Shown here one piece after another: positions 1 to 8,368 of a stretch of 64,000 nucleotides of DNA. Under the pieces are notes generated by a model, which was not told where the DNA came from, searched no databases, and saw nothing but the letters and a program-made list of their open reading frames with translations. Every line of letters begins with the position of its first letter. Position 1 is the stretch's first letter. A program made the position numbers and the translations under genes. Location: the NCBI RefSeq assembly GCF_016056375.1, contig NZ_JAEDAE010000001.1, forward strand, positions 1-64,000, given 5' to 3'. The DNA comes from Hymenobacter negativus (GTDB taxonomy: Bacteria; Bacteroidota; Bacteroidia; Cytophagales; Hymenobacteraceae).

Positions 1-1442
1 CCTTCGGGGCGGGGCGGGCGCTGGTAGGGCACGGCGGGCGCATGGCCGGCGTCGAGGGCGGCCAGGGCGTTTTTGGCGGCGGCGAGGCGCTCCAGGTGCT
101 TGGGGTCTTTGGGGTCGGGGGCGTCGCGGCGGGGCTTGCCACCGTCGCGGCCGCCATCCCGGCCGCCTTCGCGGCGCGGGCCGCGTTCGCCTTCGGGGCG
201 AGGACCACGGTCGCGGCCTCCACCGCCACCGCCGTGGCTACCCCGGGCCGGGCGGCCACCAATTTTACCACCCAAGCCGGCGAAGCGCTTGGGGTCGAAC
301 TCGGGAGCTTCGCCCAGGCCCAACTCTTCGGTGATTTTCTGCTTCTCGATGTCGCGCTCGATGAGGCGCTCGATTTTTACTACCCGGTCCTGGTCCTGGT
401 CCGAGATGAAGGTGATGGCCGTGCCTTTGGTGGCGGCGCGGGCGGTGCGCCCAATGCGGTGCACGTAGTCTTCGGCGGCGCGGGGAATATCGTAGTTCAC
501 CACGTGGCTCAGCGAGTCGATGTCGATGCCGCGGCTGAGCACGTCGGTGGCTACCAGGATGGGGAACTGCTTGTTTTTGAAGGCGCGCATGATTTCTTCG
601 CGCTCCTCCTGGGTGCGGTCGGAGCTGATGCCGCGGGCTTCGATGCCGAGCTTATTCACGGCCTTTACAATGCCGCCCACGGCTGCTTTTTGGCTGGTAA
701 AGAGCACCATACTCTGCACATCCTGCGTCTTGATGATGTGCTCGAGCAGGTAGATTTTCTGGCGGTCGTAGGCCATGTAAAACTGCTGGTCGATGCCGGC
801 GGCGGGCTTCGATACAGCCAACCGAATTTCGTCGGGCTGGTGGAGAATCTGCTGCGAAAACTCCCGGATTTTGCTGGGCATGGTGGCCGAGAACAGCAGC
901 GTCTGCCGCTGCTTGGGCAGCTGGCGCACGATGTTCAAGATGTCATCCGAAAAGCCCATGTCCATCATTTTATCGGCCTCGTCGAGCACCAAATACTTGA
1001 TTTGGTCAAACTTCACGTAGCCCATTTGCAGGTGGGCGATTAGGCGGCCGGGCGTGGCGATAATGATGTCGGCCCCGCTCGTGAGGGCGCGCTTCTGCTG
1101 CTCCCAGTTCTCGGATTTGCCGCCGCCGTAGATGGCGATGGAACTGGCTTCCACGTAGTAGCCGAAGCCCATCACCTGCTCGTCAATCTGGGTGGCCAGC
1201 TCGCGGGTGGGCACTAGAATGAGGGTGGTGGTGTGGCCGTGCTTGGCGTGCGAAATCTTGTCGAGCAGCGGCAGCAGGTAGGCGGCGGTTTTGCCAGTAC
1301 CGGTCTGAGCGCAAGCAATTAAGTCCTTGCCCTCAATGATTTTGGGAATGGCCTGCTCCTGAATAGGGGTGGCCTGCTGGTAGTTCATGGCGTCGATGCC
1401 AGAAAGCAGGTCGTCGTGGAGGTTAAATTCGTGAAACGTCAA
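1..1442 (-). CDS. DEAD-box ATP-dependent RNA helicase, RhlE-like (3' end beyond window)
   Basis: ATP-dependent RNA helicase that remodels RNA duplexes, for example in ribosome assembly or mRNA turnover. The frame starts with TTG at 1442 (MTFHEFNL), four codons after an in-frame stop, and runs off the left edge. Visible motifs are the Q motif (QATPIQEQAIP), motif I AQTGTGKT, the DEAD box in VLDEADKMMDMGF near 960-995, and motif VI HRIGRTAR near 445-470, where RhlE proteins usually have HRIGRTGR. After the second RecA domain comes a Gly/Arg/Asp-rich tail (about 120-240), then a basic stretch; such tails bind RNA non-specifically. A TATCTTTA box on the minus strand at 1512-1519 could be its -7 element. 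The family is certain; the subfamily is inferred from the short N-terminus and RGG-like tail. Confidence 0.93.
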   Translation of the reverse strand, partial: MTFHEFNLHDDLLSGIDAMNYQQATPIQEQAIPKIIEGKDLIACAQTGTGKTAAYLLPLLDKISHAKHGHTTTLILVPTRELATQIDEQVMGFGYYVEASSIAIYGGGKSENWEQQKRALTSGADIIIATPGRLIAHLQMGYVKFDQIKYLVLDEADKMMDMGFSDDILNIVRQLPKQRQTLLFSATMPSKIREFSQQILHQPDEIRLAVSKPAAGIDQQFYMAYDRQKIYLLEHIIKTQDVQSMVLFTSQKAAVGGIVKAVNKLGIEARGISSDRTQEEREEIMRAFKNKQFPILVATDVLSRGIDIDSLSHVVNYDIPRAAEDYVHRIGRTARAATKGTAITFISDQDQDRVVKIERLIERDIEKQKITEELGLGEAPEFDPKRFAGLGGKIGGRPARGSHGGGGGGRDRGPRPEGERGPRREGGRDGGRDGGKPRRDAPDPKDPKHLERLAAAKNALAALDAGHAPAVPYQRPPRPE

Positions 1443-1560
1443 AGTTCAGCTGTTGAAAGTTGTTAAAGGGCTGACCTTGATGCCGTGGTCAGCAAACCGC
1501 TTGATTTGAGGTAAAGATACGGCAGGTCGGGCGGAGGTTCGGTAGGGCTGGGTTGATTGA

Positions 1561-1670
1561 AAAAGAACGTCATGCTGGGCGGAGTCGAAGCATCTCGCGT
1601 GCTTAACGCAAGCCAATCGTGTAACGAAGCGAGCAAGATGCCTCGGCTGCGCTCGGCATGACGTTCTTTT
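1561..1670. repeat. long inverted repeat, REP/MITE-like (GTCATGCTGAGC type)
   Basis: Two arms of about 38 bases (1561-1598 and 1633-1670) pair with a few mismatches. The outer 15 bases, AAAAGAACGTCATGC, are almost perfect. The spacer is about 34 bases. It lies between the divergent helicase and methyltransferase genes. The same outer core recurs at 15844-15944, and related cores occur at 5792-5977 and 14840-14882, so this is a dispersed family and not a simple terminator. Confidence 0.75.
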
Positions 1671-1697
1671 GTTGCTTCCAACATCCATCCCCCGCCC

Positions 1698-2444
1698 ATG
1701 CCCACCCTCGACCGTTTCTCCACCCAGGCCGCCGACTACGCCCGCTACCGCATTGCCTACCCCGCCGAGCTCTACGACTGGCTGCTGCCGCAGGTGCCGG
1801 GCCGCGAGCGCGCTTGGGACTGTGCCACCGGCAACGGCCAGGTGGCGGCCGTGCTGGCCGAATCATTCGTGCGAGTTGACGCTACCGACCTCAGCGAAAA
1901 CCAATTAGCTCAGGCCCCGGCGCGGCCCAACATCCACTACCAGCGGGCCACCGCCGAGCACACACCTTTCCCCGACCAGCGCTTCGACCTCATCACCGTG
2001 GCCCAGGCCGTGCACTGGTTCGATAGCGAAGCCTACCACCAGGAGGTGCGCCGCGTGGCCCGCCCCAGCGCGGTGCTGGCCGAGTGGGGCTACCAGCTGT
2101 GCCGCCTCGAAACACCCGAGTTGACCCAGGTGCTCGATGAGTTTCACGACGTGACCTCGGGCCCGTATTGGGACGCCAACCGCCGCCACATCGAAAACGA
2201 GTACGCCAATCTGCCTTTCCCCTTCGCCGATGTGCAGCAGGCCCGCTTTGCCGTGGTAAAGCACTGGACAGTAGAAGACATGCTGAATTATCTGCGCACC
2301 TGGTCGGCCACGGCCAACTATGCCCGGCAGCACGCCGGGGCCGATATGGTGGCCCTGGTGGCCGACGAGCTGAAGCGGCTGTGGGGGCCGCAGGCGCGTC
2401 CCGCCACGTTCCCGGTCTTTGCCCGGTCCGGGCGGGTAGAATAA
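1698..2444 (+). CDS. class I SAM-dependent methyltransferase
   Basis: 248-residue methyltransferase of the Methyltransf_11 type; the substrate cannot be read from the sequence. The N-terminus DRFSTQAADYARYR is typical of the small trans-aconitate/ubiquinone-like methyltransferase group. Motif I is WDCATGNGQVA (residues about 40-50), which holds the SAM glycine loop. The acidic motif II is VDATDLSENQL, and FDLITVAQAVHWF is motif IV. The C-terminal half (WTVEDMLNYLRTWSA) is the usual cap of this group. The ATG at 1698 is the first good start after the repeat. The next gene follows on the same strand. Confidence 0.88.
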   Translation: MPTLDRFSTQAADYARYRIAYPAELYDWLLPQVPGRERAWDCATGNGQVAAVLAESFVRVDATDLSENQLAQAPARPNIHYQRATAEHTPFPDQRFDLITVAQAVHWFDSEAYHQEVRRVARPSAVLAEWGYQLCRLETPELTQVLDEFHDVTSGPYWDANRRHIENEYANLPFPFADVQQARFAVVKHWTVEDMLNYLRTWSATANYARQHAGADMVALVADELKRLWGPQARPATFPVFARSGRVE

Positions 2445-2486
2445 TTGGCCAGCCGCCACGTTGGCAAGCCAAATCAAGCCTTGCTT

Positions 2487-2819
2487 ATGACCGTTCTGGC
2501 TACCCAATTGCGGGCCGTGGCCTTGTTCTACCGCAGTGTCGTGCCCTTCATGGCAGGCATTTCGGCCCTGATATTGTTGGCCGTGCTGCTGCCCGCATTG
2601 CGCGAGGGCTGGGGCCGCAGCTTGCTGCCGGCGCTGCTGCTCGTCAAGCTGGCTACTGCGCCGGTGGTGTGGTACCTGTCGGAGCAGCTGCGGCCGGGGC
2701 AGTATTGGTTCTATTTCAACTTGAATATTTCGCGTCGGCGATTGTGGGCTGGGGTGGTGGCGCTGGATGGCCTGCTGTTTCTGGGCAGCGCCTTGCTCAT
2801 GCGGGCCGTGTTGTCATGA
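2487..2819 (+). CDS. small integral membrane protein beside an ABC ATPase
   Basis: About 110 residues from the ATG at 2487; a TTG at 2445 in the same frame would add 14 residues without hydrophobic character. There are about three membrane segments (residues 18-38, 45-65 and 85-108). I recognise no family. Its stop overlaps the ATG of the next gene, an ABC ATPase, by four bases (ATGA), so the two are translationally coupled. The protein may be the membrane partner of that ATPase, but it is much smaller than normal permeases, so this is only inference. Confidence 0.72.
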   Translation: MTVLATQLRAVALFYRSVVPFMAGISALILLAVLLPALREGWGRSLLPALLLVKLATAPVVWYLSEQLRPGQYWFYFNLNISRRRLWAGVVALDGLLFLGSALLMRAVLS

Positions 2820-3505
2820 GCCAGTTAATTGATAATCCGGTCGGGGCGCAAGTACTGGAAGCGGATGGCATTCGCATCGGGTTTGGTGAGCGGCAAGTGC
2901 TGAACGATATCTACCTGCGCGTGCAAACCGGCCAGCTGGTGGGCCTGTTGGGCCGCAACGGCAGCGGGAAGTCAGTATTGCTCCAAACTATTTTCGGTGC
3001 CCGGGCCGTGGCCGATGCTTCGGTGCGCGTGAACGGCCGGCGCGTGGTACCGGCCTTTCGTCATCCCGGCCTGCTGAACTATCTGCCGCAGGAACCGCTG
3101 TTGCCGCCTTCGCTTTCATTGGTTCAGGCGGCTGATATGCTGGGCGTCGACCTCGTAAAAGCCACCGCTGGTTTTCCTGAGCTGCGCCCGCAGCTGGGTC
3201 GGCGGCTGGGCGAGTTGTCGGGAGGCTCGGGCCGGCTGGTGCAGGCGCTGCTGCTTTTGCATCAGCCTACCGCATTTTCCCTTTTCGATGAGCCATTTTC
3301 AGGGGTGATGCCGGTGCACGTCGAAGCCCTGGCCGAGGAAATGCAACACGTCAAGCACCGTAAAGGCCTGCTAATTACCGACCACCGCTATGCCGAAGTG
3401 CTGCCCATCTGCGACGTGGTGTACCTGCTGCACCAGGGCCGCCTGCTGCGGCTGGACGGCGACGTGCGCGAGCAGCTGCGCGATTATGGATATTTGGCGA
3501 CTTGA
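2816..3505 (+). CDS. ABC transporter ATP-binding protein
   Basis: 229-residue ABC ATPase. Walker A is GRNGSGKS (residues about 46-53). The signature is LSGGS, Walker B is FSLFDEP, and the H-loop histidine is in LLITDH. It resembles the stand-alone LptB/LivF-like ATPases that energise a membrane partner. The start at 2816 overlaps the stop of the small membrane protein by four bases, so the two genes form one unit. No periplasmic binding protein or full-size permease is nearby, and the transported substrate is unknown. A much longer reading of this frame, starting inside the methyltransferase gene, is not supported. Confidence 0.88.
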   Translation: MSQLIDNPVGAQVLEADGIRIGFGERQVLNDIYLRVQTGQLVGLLGRNGSGKSVLLQTIFGARAVADASVRVNGRRVVPAFRHPGLLNYLPQEPLLPPSLSLVQAADMLGVDLVKATAGFPELRPQLGRRLGELSGGSGRLVQALLLLHQPTAFSLFDEPFSGVMPVHVEALAEEMQHVKHRKGLLITDHRYAEVLPICDVVYLLHQGRLLRLDGDVREQLRDYGYLAT

Positions 3506-3556
3506 GCCAATTTGTGACTCGGCGCGTAGCTTGCCGGTTTTCCAAGCAGTCTGAAT

Positions 3557-4771
3557 ATGTCGTTGCCGCTTCCCTTTGCCCATCTTCGCGTCCTCGAACT
3601 CGCCTCCGTGCTTGCCGGCCCGCAGGTGGGCCAGTTTTTTGCCGAGCTGGGAGCCGAAGTGCTGAAAATTGAAAGCCCGGCCGGCGACGTTACGCGCACC
3701 TGGAAAACCAGTGCCGAAACAGCTATTCCCAGCGCCGCTGCAGATGCTTCGGTTTCGGCCTACTTCGCCGCTTCCAACTGGGGCAAAAGCTCGCTGGTGC
3801 TCGACCTGACCACCGCCGCCGGCCAGGCTGATTTGCACCGCCTGGCCGCCCAAGCCGATATCGTGCTGGCCAGTTACAAGCCCGGCGACGCCGAAAAGCT
3901 GCGCGCCGACTACGCCACGCTGTCCGCCCAAAACCCGCGCCTGCTCTACGGCCACCTCACCGGCTACGGCCCTGCTAATACCCGCGCCGGCTACGATGCC
4001 GTGCTGCAGGCCGAAGCCGGCTTCATGTACCTCAACGCCCCCGGTCCCGGCCAGCCACCCCAGAAAATGCCGGTGGCCATGGTCGACCTGCTGGCCGCGC
4101 ACCAGTTGAAAGAAGGCTTGCTAACGGCTCTGTTTCAGCGCGAAAAAACTGGAAGCGGGGCGCTGGTACAAGTCAGTCTGCTTGACAGTGCGCTCTCGGC
4201 CCTGGCCAACCAGGCGGCCACCTTCCTCGTCACGGGGCGCGACCCGCAGCCGCTCGGCTCGGGCCACCCCAGCATCGTGCCCTACGGCACCGTTTATCGC
4301 GCCGCCGACGGCCGGGCTATGGTGCTGGCCGTTGGCTCCGATGGGCAGTTCTGGCAGCTCTGTGTCGCGCTGGGGCGTCCGGAGTGGGCCACCGATGTTC
4401 GTTTCGCTACCAACCCGGCCCGCGTGGCGCACCGCCCCGAGCTGGAAGCCATGTTAACCGCGGCAATCGCCTCGGTGAGTGGCGACGAGCTGCTGGCCGA
4501 GCTGGAGCGCCGCGCCGTACCGGCCGGGGCCGTGCGCACAGTGGGAGAGGCCTTGCGCCATCCCTCGGCTCGGCCCATGCTGCTGCCGGGGGCCAGCCCC
4601 GGTATGCAGGGCCTGCGCACAGTGGCTTTCCGCAGCCCGCAATGGGCCGTAGCAAGCCAGCTGAGTACGCCCCCGGGCCTGGGAATGGCCGCAGTGGCCC
4701 CTTTTTCGCTGGGTCCATCGGCATTGGATGAAACTACCGCCCCATTTACTTGCGTACCACCTGCAACCTGA
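3557..4771 (+). CDS. CaiB/BaiF family CoA-transferase
   Basis: 404-residue family III CoA-transferase; these enzymes move CoA between carboxylic acids. The N-terminus LRVLELASVLAGPQVGQFFAELGAEV is the family's CoA-binding fold, followed by VLKIE. The catalytic aspartate is probably D177 in MPVAMVDLLAAH, at the position of the aspartyl-CoA residue. The length is normal. It stands alone: 51 bases separate it from the ABC ATPase, and the next gene is an unknown protein. The substrate (carnitine-, oxalate- or alpha-methylacyl-like) cannot be told from the sequence. Confidence 0.92.
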   Translation: MSLPLPFAHLRVLELASVLAGPQVGQFFAELGAEVLKIESPAGDVTRTWKTSAETAIPSAAADASVSAYFAASNWGKSSLVLDLTTAAGQADLHRLAAQADIVLASYKPGDAEKLRADYATLSAQNPRLLYGHLTGYGPANTRAGYDAVLQAEAGFMYLNAPGPGQPPQKMPVAMVDLLAAHQLKEGLLTALFQREKTGSGALVQVSLLDSALSALANQAATFLVTGRDPQPLGSGHPSIVPYGTVYRAADGRAMVLAVGSDGQFWQLCVALGRPEWATDVRFATNPARVAHRPELEAMLTAAIASVSGDELLAELERRAVPAGAVRTVGEALRHPSARPMLLPGASPGMQGLRTVAFRSPQWAVASQLSTPPGLGMAAVAPFSLGPSALDETTAPFTCVPPAT

Positions 4772-4861
4772 GTGGCTGCTAGTGGCCGCTCCTTATCGTG
4801 CTTTTTAATAGGTAATTTCCTGCCCCGTGTCGCGCTCATTCGTGGCTTATTCCCCCTTCGC

Positions 4862-5776
4862 ATGGCTAAAACGTCCCCCAAAAAAAACGCCGCGCCCGCG
4901 CCGTTAGTCACTTCTGAACCAACAACTACGCCGAAGCCCGCACCCGCGTCAGCCCGCCGTAAAGCCGCGAAAACTTCTAAAGACAGTAAAGCAACGGCCG
5001 CCAAACCCAGCGCTCCACGGCCGACAGTGCCCGAAACCGGCCATACCGGGGCCACCGCCACCAACAACCACCCCACGGCCGCAGCCGGCTCGCCCACCGA
5101 AGCCCCGGCCGACCGCCTCAATCAGATTTTTGAGGGCCTCAAGCAGAAATCCAGCGCCAAGCAGGCCATCTACCGCAACACCCAAGCCGCGTTCGACTGC
5201 CTCCGGCTGGTATCGCAGGAGTTGGTGCTGGAGCTCAGCCGCAAGCTTACGCCCCTCGATTCGAGCGTGGTGATTGAGTACCGTTCCATCAACGACATGG
5301 AGTTTCACATCCGCTTTTCGGGCGATTTGCTGGTGTTTGTCATGCACTCCAACATCGTGACCTTTCCCGACGACTACGGTCCCATGCCCAGCAAATACGT
5401 CGAAGCCGACTTTCGTCGCCGCTTTTTCGGCCACATCATGGCCTACAACTTCATGGCCGACAGCATCAAATACCAGCGCCTGAACGACCCCGGCTACCTC
5501 GTGGGCCGTCTGCTTGTCAACATCAACAACCACTACTTCCTCGAAGGTGTGCAGCAGCTTGAGCTGCCCGATAACGACATGAGCGACAACCCGGTAACGC
5601 CCGAATCCATGCGCCTCTTCGTGGAAAGCGCCATGATTGCCGCCGTCAACAACGACCTTATTGCCCCGCCGCTGCCCGAAATCCAGCGAATATCGGTGAA
5701 GCAAAAGCTGGAAAACCAGCAGGTGAGCCGCGGCAGCAAGGTCGGCTTCAGCTTTTCGGCCCAGCAGGCGTTTTAG
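4862..5776 (+). CDS. conserved protein of unknown function with Lys/Ala/Pro-rich N-terminus
   Basis: 304 residues from the ATG at 4862. An in-frame GTG at 4772 would add 30 residues directly behind the CoA-transferase stop, but MAKTSPKK is the more natural start. Residues 1-90 are a low-complexity region rich in K, A, P and T, as in nucleic-acid-binding or disordered tails. Residues 95-300 form a folded, soluble domain with conserved-looking blocks such as VVIEYRSINDMEFHIRF and GPMPSKYVEADFRRRFFGHIM. There is no signal peptide and no membrane segment. I do not recognise the family and assign no function. A strong hairpin terminator follows at 5872. Confidence 0.8.
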   Translation: MAKTSPKKNAAPAPLVTSEPTTTPKPAPASARRKAAKTSKDSKATAAKPSAPRPTVPETGHTGATATNNHPTAAAGSPTEAPADRLNQIFEGLKQKSSAKQAIYRNTQAAFDCLRLVSQELVLELSRKLTPLDSSVVIEYRSINDMEFHIRFSGDLLVFVMHSNIVTFPDDYGPMPSKYVEADFRRRFFGHIMAYNFMADSIKYQRLNDPGYLVGRLLVNINNHYFLEGVQQLELPDNDMSDNPVTPESMRLFVESAMIAAVNNDLIAPPLPEIQRISVKQKLENQQVSRGSKVGFSFSAQQAF

Positions 5777-5791
5777 TCGAATAGCACTCGC

Positions 5792-5977
5792 CTGTCATTG
5801 CGAGCGCAGCGCGGCAATCCGTCCTGTTGAAGCGCGAAACCTTGGGATGTGATGCAGCCTTTTTGAAAGCAAAAAGCCCCGGCTCTTGATAGAGTCGGGG
5901 CTTTTCACATTTCGGGGTTTATCGCATTATACAGGACGGATTGCCGCGCTGTGCTACGCTCCCCTCGCAATGACAGA
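5792..5977. repeat. long inverted repeat (GTCATTGCGAGC type) enclosing a terminator
   Basis: The left arm 5792-5827 and right arm 5931-5977 are reverse complements, apart from a few extra bases in the right arm. They bracket about 100 bases. The core CTGTCATTGCGAG with GCGGCAATCC is a relative of the GTCATGCTGAG repeats at 1561 and 15844. The element fills the gap between the unknown gene ending at 5776 and trpS, which ends at 5986 on the other strand. Confidence 0.75.
5872..5905. terminator. bidirectional intrinsic terminator
   Basis: The stem AAAAGCCCCGGCTCT pairs with AGAGTCGGGGCTTTT (one G-T type mismatch) around a TGAT loop. It is flanked by A-run and T-run sequence on both sides, so it can work in both directions. 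It sits between the convergent gene at 4862-5776 and trpS. Confidence 0.8.
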
Positions 5978-5985
5978 CGAGAACC

Positions 5986-6960
5986 CTACCGCCCGTAGCC
6001 CACTTTCTGGCGCACTTTGGCCAGCACGCCCGCGCCGTACTCCTGTGCTCGCTTCGCGCCAATGGCCAGCGCCGCATCCAGCTCCGGCAGGTTGTTCATG
6101 TAGAAATCGAACCGCTCCCGCTCCACGGCAAAGCGGCGCAGAATCAGCTCGTACAGCTCTTTTTTGGCGTGGCCGTAGCCGTAGCCGCCAGCCAGGTAGT
6201 TGGCGCGCATCGTCTCCGTTTCGGCCGGCGTGGCCAGCAGTGAATAGAGCTTGAACGTCACGTCCGTATCCGGATTTTTGGGCGCTTCCAGCGGTGTGCT
6301 GTCCGAAATAATGGTTTTGATGGCCTTCAACAGGTCTTTCTCCGGCAGGAAAATGTCGATGATGTTGCCGTAGCTCTTGCTCATTTTCGCGCCATCGGTG
6401 CCGGGAATGGTCATCAACTGCTCGTCGGCGCGGGCCTTGGGCAGCACCAGCGTCTCGCCGTAGCGGTTGTTGAAGGCGCTGGCAATGTCGCGGGCAATTT
6501 CGAGGTGCTGAATCTGGTCTTTGCCCACGGGCACGATTTCGGCATCGTAGAGCAGGATATCGGCCGCCATCAGCACTGGGTAGGTGAAGAGGCCGGCGTT
6601 CACGTCCGACAGCTTGTCGCTCTTATCCTTGAAGCTGTGCGCGTTGGCCAGCATGGGGTAGGGCGTGAAGCAGCTCAGATACCAGGTCAACTCCGTTACC
6701 TGCGGCACGTCGGACTGCCGGTAGAACAGGTTTTTATCGGTATCGAAGCCGCAGGCCAGCCACGCGGCGGCCACAGCGTAGGTGTTGGCGCGCAACACCT
6801 CAGGGTCGCGCACGGTGGTGAGCGAGTGCAGGTCGGCGATGAAATACAGCGAGTCGTTGGTCGGGTTTTTCGACAGCTCGATGGCGGGCAAAATAGCTCC
6901 AAGCAGGTTGCCGAGGTGCGGCCGGCCGGTGCTCTGAATGCCGGTAAGGATGCGGGACAT
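5986..6960 (-). CDS. trpS: tryptophanyl-tRNA synthetase
   Basis: Charges tRNA-Trp with tryptophan in the cytoplasm. It has 324 residues, the normal length for a class Ic bacterial TrpRS. The HIGH-type signature appears as TGRPHLGN (residues 11-18) and the KMSKS loop as AKMSKSYGN (191-199). The block VGKDQIQHLEIARD is also typical. The start is the ATG at 6960. It is the last gene of a minus-strand run (rnz, VUT transporter, secreted protein, trpS) with gaps of only 9-30 bases, so it is probably co-transcribed. Confidence 0.96.
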   Translation of the reverse strand: MSRILTGIQSTGRPHLGNLLGAILPAIELSKNPTNDSLYFIADLHSLTTVRDPEVLRANTYAVAAAWLACGFDTDKNLFYRQSDVPQVTELTWYLSCFTPYPMLANAHSFKDKSDKLSDVNAGLFTYPVLMAADILLYDAEIVPVGKDQIQHLEIARDIASAFNNRYGETLVLPKARADEQLMTIPGTDGAKMSKSYGNIIDIFLPEKDLLKAIKTIISDSTPLEAPKNPDTDVTFKLYSLLATPAETETMRANYLAGGYGYGHAKKELYELILRRFAVERERFDFYMNNLPELDAALAIGAKRAQEYGAGVLAKVRQKVGYGR

Positions 6961-6969
6961 TTTTAGTAA

Positions 6970-7581
6970 TTAAAGTTTTAATCGCACGCCTTGGTTGTAG
7001 GCGTGTACGGCGGCCACGAGCTGGGCCCGGCTGACCGCATTAGTAGCAAATTGGCGCTGTAGCACCGGGTCGGCCGGAAACAGGGCCGCCACGAAGCCGC
7101 CGGGCGCCAGTTTCGGGTCGAACCCCGGCGTGCGGCCGGGACTGTACGCAAAGAACGTACTCGTGCCGGCTTTGCGCAGCACCGGCAGCTTCACGTGAGC
7201 TTTAAAATTAGTACCCATCTCCACCTGGTAGTAGTAATAAAACAGCTCCACCGGCCCGGTTTCCAGGATTTCGAGTAGCGCGGGTTCCTTAAAATCCGCA
7301 TCGGTGCCGCTAAGGAAACGGAAGTCGTTCACCCGCACAAACCGGTGGTTTTCCACGGTGAAAGCCGTGACTTCGGCGGCGCGGAACTTACGCTCTTTGC
7401 CGTTTTTTACGCCCACCATCATCGTGGGGCTGCCGTTTTCTGCCAAGGCCAGCTTCAGCGAAGCTTCGCCTTTGGAGCCGTTGGCCAGCTGGTAGGTGCC
7501 AGGGGCAAAATTGAACTGGGCGCGGGCCACGGCGGGCAGCAAAAGTGCCCCGGCCGCCAGCAGAAAATAGGAAAGTCGCAT
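6970..7581 (-). CDS. secreted protein of unknown function
   Basis: 203 residues. Residues 1-21 (MRLSYFLLAAGALLLPAVARA) are a clear Sec signal peptide with an ARA-Q cleavage site. The mature part starts QFNFAPGTYQLANGSKGEA and looks beta-rich. It resembles the common Bacteroidota pattern of small periplasmic proteins that open with 'pGyi.l.nGd...G', but I cannot name a family. It lies 9 bases upstream of trpS and 30 bases after the VUT transporter in the same run. Confidence 0.8.
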   Translation of the reverse strand: MRLSYFLLAAGALLLPAVARAQFNFAPGTYQLANGSKGEASLKLALAENGSPTMMVGVKNGKERKFRAAEVTAFTVENHRFVRVNDFRFLSGTDADFKEPALLEILETGPVELFYYYYQVEMGTNFKAHVKLPVLRKAGTSTFFAYSPGRTPGFDPKLAPGGFVAALFPADPVLQRQFATNAVSRAQLVAAVHAYNQGVRLKL

Positions 7582-7611
7582 GGCGGTGAAAGGCCGACGG
7601 GCGAAGAAAAG

Positions 7612-8358
7612 TTACACGCTCACGTTTTCCACGGCTTCTTCCTGCAGCTCAACGGTTCCCTCTTTGCCTAAGTATTTGTCAATGAGAAAGTGCGACAGGT
7701 ACAGCACCGGCGTTAGCAGAATAGCCGCCGCAAACTTGTACCAGTAGTTGGTATTGGCCACGCTGATAACCTGGTCGAAACTCCAGTTCCCAAATACGTA
7801 AAACGCCACGTACAGCACCACAAACGAATCAACCAGCTGCGAAACCAACGTTGACCCCGTGGCGCGTAGCCAGATGTAGCGCCCGCCCGTAGCCTTGCGC
7901 AGGGCCGTGAAAATGGTGGCATCAAGCACCTGCCCTACGGCAAATGCCGTGATGGACCCCGTGATGATGCCCAGCCCTTGTCGGAAGATGCTCTGGTAGG
8001 CGAAGTCGATATTGAAGGGGCGGCCGAGGCTGTCCGTCTTGTTCACGTCGAGCCAGAAGTCGGCCGGTGGCAGCTTGGTGGTGAGGTAGATAACCCCGAA
8101 CGCAAACAGAATCAGCACCACCGTCAGGTAGCTGATGCGCAGCACGCCCGCCTTGCCAAAATACTCGTTGATGATGTCCGTGGTCACAAACACGACGGGC
8201 CAGATGAGCACGCCCGCCGTGAGATTGCCGGGCAGCCCCATGAGTTTATCGGCCGAGAAAATCTTGACGCCGATGATTTCGGCCAGCAGCGCATTTACCA
8301 GAAAAATCCCGCTGAGCACGAGGTAGAGCTGCTGCTTTTTATTGGCGAAGGTATTCAT
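7612..8358 (-). CDS. yhhQ: VUT/YhhQ family queuosine precursor transporter
   Basis: 248-residue inner-membrane protein with about six membrane segments. The family block VFVTTDIINEYFGK (about residues 56-69) and the later STLVSQLVDSFVVLYVAFY are hallmarks of the VUT (former DUF165) family. Characterised members take up queuosine precursors such as preQ0/preQ1. It starts at the ATG at 8358, 10 bases after the rnz stop, so it shares that transcript; both products act on tRNA metabolism. The exact substrate here is inferred from the family. Confidence 0.9.
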   Translation of the reverse strand: MNTFANKKQQLYLVLSGIFLVNALLAEIIGVKIFSADKLMGLPGNLTAGVLIWPVVFVTTDIINEYFGKAGVLRISYLTVVLILFAFGVIYLTTKLPPADFWLDVNKTDSLGRPFNIDFAYQSIFRQGLGIITGSITAFAVGQVLDATIFTALRKATGGRYIWLRATGSTLVSQLVDSFVVLYVAFYVFGNWSFDQVISVANTNYWYKFAAAILLTPVLYLSHFLIDKYLGKEGTVELQEEAVENVSV

Positions 8359-8368
8359 AGGAAGTTGG

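Noticed and set aside
1561-1670. CRISPR-like repeat pattern
   Set aside because: The repeats are inverted pairs in single copies, not a regular array of direct repeats with spacers; no cas gene is present.
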